A DNA stretch of 64,000 nt from Plazaster borealis (Eukaryota > Echinodermata > Asteroidea > Forcipulatida > Labidiasteridae): NCBI GenBank assembly GCA_021014325.1, contig CM037475.1:2077001-2141000 (forward strand), in the 5' to 3' direction. Position 1 is the stretch's first letter. Each line of letters begins with the position of its first letter. Positions 14,001 through 26,000 of the stretch are shown here, in pieces. The position numbers and the translations under genes are program-made. The notes under the pieces were generated by a model that was not told the DNA's origin, did not search any database, and saw only the letters and a program-made list of their open reading frames with translations.

Positions 14001-17000
14001 AACGAAGAAACAAGACCCCCCCCAACTACTGCTTCACTGTGACTGTGGTTTAAGCAGTGCATGCAAGGAGTTGTGTTATGAATTATTCATGTCGTCATTT
14101 TGCATAACTCCTTCTTGTCATTGTTGTTATTATTACCTTAAATATATTATATATGTTTGGTTTGCGGTAACACCATGTGTATATCTACTTGCTAGGTAGA
14201 TTTTGTTCTTTGAGAACTTTTCTTGCTTATTATTCTACTGCCGCAGAGTAGAATATTTGGAATTCGGGGGACTTCTCAGTTCTTAAATCTACTTGCTAGG
14301 TAAATTTTGTTAAGTATATTGTTATGTAATAGATGTTAATTTTGCATCGGGGATAAAGAATATATTTTGTTTTTACCCATACACCAATGTGTATTAAGCA
14401 CTGCATACTCGGTACTTTCCCCGAGTTCTGGTCATGGGTTCGAATCCCATCCGAGTGATTTGCCTATGGGTTTTGTTTTCTCACATCGGTGTAAGGGTAA
14501 ACACAAGATATATATTGTGATTATTATTATCATTATGATTAATTTCATTCAACGAATTAAATAGTTAATATTTTTTTGTTTATTGCTGTTATTGATTTGT
14601 CAGTTTGTATCCATCAGTGGGCATTTCAATTGCAAGCCTCCTTTTGGCTTCTGAAAATGCCCCCATAATGGTTTGCCTCCTAATCCATTTCATTAACGTT
14701 TTGTTTTTTTCAATCAGTTCTTGATTGTCTTTGATTCAAATAATTGTTCTAAATTTGTTTATGTCTTTTTCTTTTTTCACCAATATGGTAATAAATGTCA
14801 AATTGAATTAAGTTGATTGGAAATTGAATAAGGTTGGAATCACCAACGCCCGCTGTGCATTTAGGCCAAACAAAAAAACAAAAACATGTTAAGCGTCCCC
14901 GCCCGCTTAAAAAAATGATACATGTTTAACCATTCCTGACGAAAAAAATTAATTTTATAATAAATAAGATCGTATTTTAGACTTTAGCACACCAAAAAAA
15001 GCTGGCAACCGTCTTGAAAAATAGCCCGGCCGGATGCCTCGAAAAATGTGTCGTGCGGCCATTTAAAAAAAAAAGCCCTCATCCTTCCTTTTTTCAAAAA
15101 GGCAGGACGCTAAACATGTTTTTATTTTTATTTGGCCTTAGGTCATTGACCCCTCATTTGGTATTCAAGACTCCTCCACAAGGATCCTTTAGTACAATCT
15201 TTAAGGAAAATGCAAAAACATCTTAAAAATCGAAATCAAGTTTCTTACCTGAGCAACAAGTCCAAGATCCCCTCGCTGACCTGCGTCAGCTTTGACTTTC
15301 TCTAACGTTCGACCTGCACCAAGAATCAAATTCAAAAAAGAATCTCTCAATCACACTATATGCTATTATTATTATTATTATTGTATATTTCTGATTATGA
15401 AACTAAGGATGCCTCATAGGTGAACTTAATCACTGTAGCTCGCAAGCCTGATTAGACCTGAAAACAAGGGTGCTTGCTATTGTGAACCAGAAACACCGGG
15501 GTTAAACCCTACTCTTCCACGATAAGTGTTCTAGTTTTTTTTACGTACACTACCAATCCTAGTACACAGGACCTACGGCTTAATGTCCCATCTGAAGGAC
15601 AAAGCAATTACGGTATAGTATCTTGCACAAGGACACAAGTGCCATGACCAGGACTTGAACCCACAATCTGCTGATCAAAAACACCAGAGCTTAACCACTT
15701 CGCCACGACACGCCATATTGACACAACACATTATATCGACTCTTTGGTCTAAAGAACAGTTGCTTGGAACCTCCCCAAATGACAGTCGTGTGTGATGGAG
15801 GGGAACAGGATTAATCTGCACCAAAGATAAATTTGGGGAGGTGCGAAGACAACATCAATTTCAACATCAATTTGTGGCGTGTCGTGGCCGAGCGGTCTAG
15901 TTCACCGAACCCAAGCTTTGTTGTTGCCAGCAGCAGAGTGTGGGTTCGAATCCCGGTCATGACACTTGTTCCCTTGAGCAAGAAACTTAACCATAATTGC
16001 TTCGTAAAAAGTTGGGAAGGTAGTGCATTCTGCTCTACAAGCAAGGCTCCTAGTTGATGATACCCATGCCTACATCCTTACGGACTGTGAAGGGGGTAAC
16101 CCTGTTTCAGCCCAAGGAGTAGGTGGCAACGTGCCCATGGCGACAGTTGATTTCGGTTAACAGCCCAAATCAGTTAAGTGTAGCCCTCACGTTGAAGTGG
16201 GCTTCCAGCATTGTGATGTTAGGCGATGTCTCATAAAAAATAAAAATAATAAAAATAAAGTAAACAAAAAAAACCCCACACGACTAAAGACCAAAGACTG
16301 AGCCACAAGTTACCTGTGCTTTGAGCGATGGCTTTCATGAGCAGTGTCTCTCCAATCCCCAACTCTATCCCTTCGTAGGCTGGAGCGATCTTATTGAGGC
16401 ACAAGTAAATGCACATCTCCAAGTCTTGAGGACTGAGCACCAAGACAGACGTCAAGAAATCTGAGAGGATCTCAATGGTCTTCAGACGACCTGATGTGGC
16501 CTCAATAATCTCAAAGGTTTGAGCCAGGGCAAAGTATGGAACTCTGAAGGGAAAGATGTTAAGAATGAATTTAACATCCCTACTGTGCAATCTGGAGCAT
16601 TCCAAAAATGGTTATCTTTTTATGATTTTTGTGAATTTGATTGAAGTCAAAGTAAAACAAATAATATTAATACAAATTTTGTTGGTGCGCATTGGCAGCA
16701 TTTCACGCATATCAGCCAAATACACAAGCTTGTGCACAGGGAAGATCCCGAGTTCTACATTTTCTTACACAATTCCAAAAAGTCAAAATGCCTTTAAACC
16801 TTTGAGAACAAAAAATATATATTAACGAGGTTGCTGTAACCCCACTCTTCAAAGCAGTTTACAGTTGGGGAGAGTCATTGCTGACAAAAAAGTCTGAAAC
16901 TAGGATGCAAATTCAAGGAGGTATGTTGCAATGATGGCATTTCCACCTTTATGATAACCCCTAGGGTTTAGATTTCACAGGGCTTTTAAGAACAGTGTCC

Positions 17001-20000
17001 TAAACACTAAAGAAGTTGAGCAGGATTTCTTTGCATTTAAAAAAAATCACGGCTGATTTTCTTCACCAGGCTGACTTAAAGTCTGAATTCAGATAAATAA
17101 CTCATCTCTGAAAAGATTCCCCACATAATAATAATAACGTAAACTTAAATAGCGCCAAAATCCGCCTAAAAAGACGCTCAAGTCGCTTCACAGAAACACA
17201 ATTTAAAAAGCCAAGGCCAAACACAATTTATCTCAGTAATTTACCTAATTAATCTAAGAATTCTAAAACAAAATAACATTGTAAAAATCAAACCCCCCCC
17301 CCAAACCTGGACCAGCCAGAAGCAGAAACAAAACAAGTTAGCAAAAGAAGACAAATAGACAATATAAAAACCGGACCAGAAAAAAACAGAATATGCGACC
17401 CCACCCCTCTCCATGAACAAAGTAGAGGATTGTGTAAAACTGAGTAAACTTAAACCCCACACTAACCAAAACCTGGAAGGTGGAAAAGTGTGGAATAGTT
17501 TTCCTTACCATATCAGGACTGCTGAAACAACATCATCATTTAAAGGCACTGTCACGTTTGGTAATTACTCAAAATATATATTAGCATAAAAACTTACTTG
17601 GTTACGAGCAACAGAGAGCTGTTGATAGTATAAAACATTGTGAGAAACGACTCCCTCTGAAGTATTGTAGTTTTTGAGAAAGAGGTAATTTCTCACTAAA
17701 ATAATAAAAGACTTCTTGCAAGAAGCCTTTTATTCCTATCTGAAAGCACACAAATTTGTACAACAAGGGTGTTTTTTCTTTCATCATTTTCTTGCAACTT
17801 CAATGACCAATTGAGCCCAAATTTTCACAGGCTTGTTATTTTATGCACATGTTGGGATACACCAAGTGAGAATACTGGTCTTTGACAATTACTAAACGTG
17901 TTCAGTGCCTTTAAAACTGCTCTCAAAACTTATCTTTTTTTAAGTAAATGTTGACCAGTGACTTTCTTTTGACCTTTTTTTTATCAAGTGCGAGCGCCTT
18001 TTTTGGCGGATACTGGCGCTTTACAAGACTCCATTATTATTATTATTATAAGTGAAGGGAGAATGGAAGGCCGTTTGGGAGGTTGGATTTGATGAAAATT
18101 AGCAATAATTACTTTTCTCCCTGCTTCCAGAAGGCACCGTTGACAGGATGGTAGTGAGATGCTCCAGGATTGTAGGATATCTTATCTGAGGAAGACTTGG
18201 ACGACATTCTGAGGACGACAAACCAAATTCTCAAAGTTAGAATTCTAGCCACTAGCCAGGGAACGATTTCGTCCAGCAATTTTATATAGCAAAATATTTA
18301 GACTGAACATGTTTTCTGCAGACTGAATGCTAATATTGAGTAGCAAATGATGATGTTTGAGTAGCAACTGATACATTTTGTGTAGGATTTTGCTAGACAG
18401 ATACAAAGGAAATCGTTCACTGCTAGTAATTTGAAATAATAATTATCGACAATGGTGTACTACCGTCTCTAAAAGACAAAAATTAAAAATAAATAGAAAG
18501 TATTTCTGACCCAAAGAAGTTCTTGGCTGGTGTCTTGGTCTCCTTAGATGGAGTTTTCTTATCTTCCTCAGGGTCTTGAGTTTTCTTATCTTCCTCAGGA
18601 TCTTGTGTTTTCTTGACTGTTTTGCTGCTTACAGGCGACGAAACCTCCACCTTCACCTTGGGCGACTTTTCTTGACCAACATCTTTATTCGTTTCCATTG
18701 GTTCCTCTATGAAAATATGAATTAAAAATAAATACATAAATAAAGCAACTGGATGTCTTCTCAACCACCACCTAGAGCTGTGTATTGAGAAAGTTGCGAC
18801 ATAGAGGGACCAGTTTTCTTCGTTCACATGGTTGCTGGACGCCTTTTTCGGTCCAAATACAGCACAACCCAATTGGCAGACAAGCCTGGCACCCTGTGTT
18901 CGCCATTGCGGTTTTTTTGACACAAAATGGCTTTTAATCGCAAATTGTCACAACTCTCTCATTATACAGCTCTGCTACAACCTACTCATCTGAATTTCAG
19001 CTGTTACTTTTGTATTCAATAATTTCAATTCGTATTTTTCATGCAACTAAGGTGTGTAGATAAAACACATTCAAGCTCATGATCAAATCGGAATTCCATC
19101 AGTCCCGTTTCTCTTAGACCTAGATGGTCCATGAAAATGTTTCAATGAGGGCAATTTAATGGTTTAGTATCATGGCGTAGCGGTCTAGTGCACCAGGCTC
19201 AAGTTCTGGTGTTGTCAAAGTGTGGTTTCGGGCCCAGCTATATGATATTGGGCCAAGGTGCTACAACGAATGGGTCTCACAAATTCAAACATAGCTCTCC
19301 ATACATGTCATTAAAATAATATGCGCTATATATTTGAAGTTGGATTTCACTACTTGATACAATAAATTGTGAAGTATCAAGTCAAGACAATCATTCAGAA
19401 AATTCAACTTATTACTGTCGTCAATGTAAAGCAAGTATCAAACTATGGCATTACCCATAAACAAAAGTTGTCTTTGCTTTACAAGAAGGTGAACTCTCCA
19501 GTTCAGAAAAGAAAGTCTAGTTTCCTAACTTTAATTACCTTGTGGCAATGGCTTCTTGACTTCCCTTTTGGAGCCCTTCTTGGGTGGAGTTTTGTCCTTT
19601 TTAGTCTCTGATTTCTTCTCCTTTTTCTCAGATTTTTTACTCTTGGGCGACTTTTCCTTCTTTGGTTTGCCTTCTGATTGTTTCTCTGTTTGGATTCAAG
19701 ACAATAATTATTACAATTTGATAAGTAGAAGTTTACAAACAGACTTCTACAACTTGAAATATAAATAAACAAAAACAGAATTCGAATGGCTGTGTGTACT
19801 GTAATCGGACAATGGCATTGGCTATAGATCATAGCTACCTCTACATGCACTTTAAAGGGTCTGTATACGTTAACAACAAAGGGTCTGTACATTTGGTAAT
19901 GACTCATAATTAACTGTTCACTTCCAAGTACTGCGGTTATGGAAAAAAGATATCACTTTTTATCCCCAAAAATTTGAATCTGAGAAGCGTTTCTGCAGTA

Positions 20001-23000
20001 AAATTTCTCAGATTGTGTATTCCAATTGCAGATTACTCGTCCTGCGTGGACATAACTGCTCTAGATTTTCAGCAATATCTCAAAACGCTACCACCTTTTG
20101 AAATGAAATTTTCACAGGTTAATTTTATGGTATATATCTACAACTATAGGATTGAAACAAACGGTGGGTTCCAATTACCAAACGTATACAATCCCTTTAA
20201 TACTACTGCTTGCGCCAACAACTACAGCCATAGCCAAAGACACTCAATTTAGACACTAGCCATTTATCCTATAAAACAAATGTAACTTTGTGTTTCTATG
20301 TTTACCCCTTTTCCCCAAACCTCTACCCCCCAAAAAGTAGTCATACAATGAGAAATAGATCAAAGAACCCGACTTATTTTATTTGGAGAAAAATACTGAA
20401 TATTTTTGTTTACCAGGCATTTTTGTTTACCATCCCTGTTATACTTGTCCTTCTGGCATTAATTTTCAACAACAAAATGATAACATAGAAATAAACAACC
20501 TTATAAGGAACTTACCTTGAACCTTACCTTGACCTTTGACATCTTCCTTGATAATATCATCACCTTTGTCAAGTTCCTCTTTCTTTTCTTCTATGACCTT
20601 TGACACCAAAGGTTGGGTTTTCTTGTCAACATCGCCAGCCTACATATTTAAAAATGAAACAAAGAGAAACACAATAGATCATCATCATGGGGCGGCCATC
20701 TTGTTTATCTCCCATTCAAATCAATGAAACCCAAACCGAGGCTGGAAGGGAAAACAATCTTGCGTGTCGTGGCCGAGCGGTCTAGTTCACCGAACCCAAG
20801 CTTTGGTGTTGTAGGCAGCAGAGTGTGGGTTCGAATCCCGGTCATGACACTTGTGCCCTTGAGCAAGGCACTTAACCATAATTGCTTCGTAAAAGGTTGG
20901 GCAGGTAGTGCATTGTGCTCTACCAGCCAGGCTCCTAGTGGATGATACCCATGCCTACATCCTTACGGACTGTGAAGGGGGTAACCCTGTTTCAGCCCTA
21001 GGAGTAGGTGGCAACGTGCCCCTGGTGGCAGTTGATTTGGGTCGATAGCCCAAATCAGTTAAGTGTAGCCCTCACCTTGAAGTGGCCGTCCGGCCTTGTG
21101 ATGTTAGGCGATATCTCATTTAAAAAAATATATATATTATATACGGATTGACAAAAAAAATAGACTGTGTAGGTCTTGCTGCGTATCGAAAATGAAAAAA
21201 CAAGTCGAACGAAGACTACGTTTTATTTTGTAAAATCAAATCTTCTTTTTAAATTCTATTTATACAAAATTCTTGACAATGAAAATACTCATAGCATGTA
21301 TTTAAATAAATACAATTTAAGTTTTAATATAATACAAACAACTTGTTAAAACTAACATTGAACCAAAATTAACAATTGGGATGAGGATACTTGGTGCAAG
21401 ACGAATTAAAGCTTTAAACAATGCCTTGTAAGGATGCTTAAAACAAATCAATTTTTGTATAAACCCCATTTGCAAATCATGCCCGAATTTGCCCAACCAT
21501 TATATCGGTTTAATGATAACATAAATGTCAGTTGGGCAAAATTCTTGATTGTTTACAAGTAACCGGAAAGTGGGGTCAAGTCTTATTCCTGGGATTTCTT
21601 TGTTGATTTTCTTTCATATATTTCATGGCTAAATGAAAACAGTATGATATAATTTTTACAGCCATAAGCGATGTTAAACTAAAGTATTTGAAGAAACAGA
21701 ATCGAACACACGTAAAGCTCAATATGGTTGGAAACAACTTAGTCCGGGAAGTTTGAAAACACGGTGAGACTTGCACAGTCTATTGCAAACACCCTCCTTA
21801 ACACTGAACATAATCCAAACAAAACAAAGAGACAAGTTTTCTCACTTTGTTGCTTTTTTCTTGGTCGGGAGAAGACATCGTCTTCATCTTCTTCATCTCA
21901 GAGTCCTCCTTAGTGGTTGGAGAAGCATCCCCAGACTCATTGGCCTCCTCAGCTTTCCTCTTCCTCATGTGTTTTCTTGCTGCTCAGAGGACGGAAAAAA
22001 AAAGTCATACCTTCAAATTACTAAAAAAAGTACATCACTCCACGTTGGGGAAAATTGAGTAAGCTTGCCCAACAGAGAATTAGATCCCTGTTGATGTAAC
22101 GATACAAATGGATTTATTTTGCACATCATGCAGAAACCTAAAAAAAACACCTACAAGAAACAACGAATGGTGAAAAAAGAAGAAGATATTGTGAGGTAGT
22201 GCACTAGAACCCCACCCCCCTTAACCCTTACAGTGCCGGCCGCATTTTGGTAATTCTGTATCCACAGGCGGGCCATTTGTTTTAGAACGTATGGGAGCGT
22301 TGGCGGTCTGTGGATGGATATTCAGTATGACGTTTCAGAACGTCGGCGGCACTCGAAGGGTAGAACGTAAGGTAGCCTGAACACCTGACGTCACACTTCG
22401 AGGCTCGTGAATAAAGTGTATTGCGGATAAAGACAGGGGACAAGTCTAAAGTCAGTCTAAACATAAGGGAAAGATGGCAGCCTGTGGATGGATATTCAGC
22501 ATGACATTTCAGAATGTTACCGGAGCTCCAAGGGTTAAAACCCAGGCAACAAAGCAAAGCAAAATATACAAGGTTTACTAACAGAAACACTGTCAAACAT
22601 TATCAGCCTAAATCCAGATATTTCTTACCAGTTTTTCTGAGTGGGATGCCTTCCGATGAAGGAGAGACAGTCACTATAGGACGTGATGGGGTCGAAGGTG
22701 AGTCCGGCATGAGGTCAGGGGTCGTTGAGTTTGCATTGGATACCTCTTGCTGTAATATGAAATTTGCAACTTAATCATTAAACAGTAATTTCAAGTCAGG
22801 CAAACTGAAAGTTCAACTTATAAGACCATGACTTAATAAACAACCCATCAAAGACAACAAAAGTTTTGAAATTGTTATAATAATAATAGTGGCTTCTTAT
22901 ATAGCTCTCAAATCTGTCACTCAGTGAGGCTCATGGTGCTCCAACATTATTACCCCTGGTCACTAGGCCAGAAACGTATATTGAGAGAGTTGCGACAACT

Positions 23001-26000
23001 TGCAATTAGAAGCCATTTTGTGTCCAAAACAAAATGCATTGGCGAATACAAGGGTGCCAGACTTGTGTGCCCATTGCGTTGTGCTGCATTTGGACCGAAA
23101 ATGGCGTCCGGCAACCATGTGACTGAAGAAAACTGGTCCCTCTATGTCGCAACTCTCTCAATACACAGCTCTGCACTAGGCCATTTAATTCATTCCTAAA
23201 ACCATCTCAGCTCCCTTGGGAGTATACACCATGTACTGCCAAATATGTAGTGCACCAAGCTAAATCAATCACAAGAACCATCTCTGCCCTCACAGGTACC
23301 CATTTACCCCTGGGTGAAGAGAAGCAAATATAGTTAAGTGTCTTGCTCAATAACACAAGTGTCATGACCGGGATTCGAACCCACACCCTGATGACTCAGC
23401 CACCAGAACTTGAGTCCGATGCCCTAAACCGCTCGGCCACGATAACGACATAGCTTTTACCTTCTGCTTGGGCGTTTCCACTTCCATGGGTGTGTCCTTG
23501 ATAGGCGTGGTCTTAGTCTTGATGGGTGTGGTCTCCTTAGTGGGTGTGTCCCCTTTGGTTCCATTGTGCAAGTTTTCACTGGCGTCTTCATCATCACTGT
23601 CCAGGATGCGGCGTGATTTCTTACGAGTCGGTTCGACAGGAGACGCACTAGTGCCATTCTTCACTCTCAGTGGTGACCTGTCATCTCTGGTAAAGAAACA
23701 CAATGTCAACTTTGTGGTCTTAAAGGGACAAGTTGTCTTGGATTTGGCAATTTGAGCTATAAAAAGTGTTTAAAAGCGTTTGTTACTCACACGGTCCGCC
23801 ATTTTGTAGAATTTTTTGACTCCACAAAATGGCGGACCGTGTTAGTTCACAAAGAAAAAGGAATCCACACAATTTCGAGGCATATTTGTGTGGATCATTA
23901 TATTCTACTTTTAAAACATCTTTCCAACCATATTCATATCATAACAAACGCTCTAAAATGCTTTTTATAGCCCAAATCGCCCAATTCAAGGCAACGTGTC
24001 CCTTTAAACGTTTGGTAATTACTCAAAATATATATTAGCATAAAAACTGACTTGGTAACGAGCAACAGAGAGCTGTTGATAGTATAAAACATTGTGAGAA
24101 ATGACTCCCTCTGAAGTAACGTAGTTTTTGAGAAAGAGGTAATTTCTCACTGAAATAATAACAACTTCTTGCAAGAAGTTTTTTTTCCTATCTGAAAGCA
24201 CACAAATTTGTACAACAAGGATGTTTTTTCTTTCATCATTTTCTTGCAACTTCAATTGAGCCCAAATTTTCACAGGCTTATTATTTTATGCATATGTTGG
24301 GATACACCAAGTGAGAATACTGGTCTTTGACAATTACCAAACGTGTTCAGTGCCTTTAAGCATAAAAAAAAACTTTGTTTAAAAATTTAAAATTCATTTT
24401 CATGGCAATGTATGAGCCAGTGTATTGTAGGGAAAAACTGATTGATGCAAGAATTAATAAAATCTGATCTGGGATGGTAAGTTCTTATATGCTGTAAAGA
24501 TTTTTTAATTTGTTTATTCTTGAAGATGATTTTGAAGCGGCATTCTCCTGTGTTTTCCTTTTGAACTTTCCTTGATGATCAGATCTTTCCCAATTAACAA
24601 CGGTTGCTTTTGACAATGTGTGAATAAAGAGCCAATTGTTTATTAACAATCACTTAATCCGTTAATTATCTTGGAACCATTTACTCACTTTTCGGCCGTT
24701 GTCACTTTATCTTTCGTTCCAATTTGCCTCTTAGGGCTAAAGAATGACCTGAGCAAAAAAACGTTAATTGATACATTAATTAATAAGGGAAAAAGAAAGT
24801 TTGTCAAGACAATTTGTAAGGAGGCTGGGAATAAGACTTATCCTAAAGCCTTGCATGCCCAGAAAGATAGAGAGAGTGAAAATGAGAAAGATTGTTAGCA
24901 ATTATTTTCTTGAATATTTGACAAGCCATTTGTAATGTAGTTTTTTTGAAGAGTTTATTTTTATTAATTGTATTTTTTTCTTTTTACAACTCTTTTTTCT
25001 TGTTATTTTTAAAAGCAAGAGGATATTTTAACGGTAACGATAAAAATACTGCGAAATGATAATTCACTGGTATATCATATAGCGCCCTCTTTGACGCATA
25101 AACAACTATCTGAAATTATATAAGGTATTCAATTACCGATGTACAACATGGCTTTGTATTCGTAGCTGAGTAACCCATGTGACTGCCCTTCAAACGCAAC
25201 GTTTGCTATCGAGTCACTGATCCTCTCAGTCATGGTGTCTTTTTCAATTATTTTTTCATCCCCCAAAAATACGACTATTTTTCTTTTTTGTTATTATAAT
25301 TTGACTCCTGAATGCAAATTAGTATAGGCCTACCTTCCATGCCTTCTCTTTCTCAAATTTGTGCCTCCCACAGATTTGTTTTTAGTGGGAAATAAAGTCC
25401 GAAATCGCTATACAGTAAACAGGTAAACATGGTAAAATAATACTGTTTCGGAATCATTACCATCGCCAGTAAAACTAAAATATCCACTGCATTTCTAAAA
25501 TGGATATTGGAAAGAAAGTAGGTTTATGTTTCACATGTCTTGTTTGTTTGTTTAGATGATCTTCCTGTCAAGGGAACTCGGCAAACTCCCACAAGGGGTA
25601 GGGGATATAAACGCCAAGCTGGCAACAGCCAATCTCTCTCATACAAACATTGGTTTAACGTCTATGATTATGAATTGCACAAATCAAGAAATTGTTATTC
25701 AGTATATAACTAGACGACAATATTTATTCTTCTACGTTCTAGTCCATTGTCATGATTGTGAAATCAGCGGTTAGCTTGGTAGGATTCGAACCCACAACCT
25801 TTTGATTGCAAGTCCTAATGGACCACGGTGACTATGTCTTATCTAGAACAAAAATCTATCCAGGTTCTTTAATTGACTATTTATTCTTAATTTCTATATT
25901 TTGTGCAAGTCTACCCTCTGTCTAGCCCAGGTTGGACTCCTCCGTTGCATACAACGCGACGGAGTCCAGGGTATAAAGGTCCTCAGGCATTGCAACAAAA

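Noticed and set aside
15873..15960. Possible tRNA-Leu/Ser gene
   Set aside because: This is the head of a dispersed SINE, with the same body at 20760-21122.
18483..18923. Single long LIG1 exon from 18923 to 18483
   Set aside because: The left part is a hAT-like MITE; the real exon begins at the acceptor before 18706 and ends at 18511 to keep frame with neighbours.
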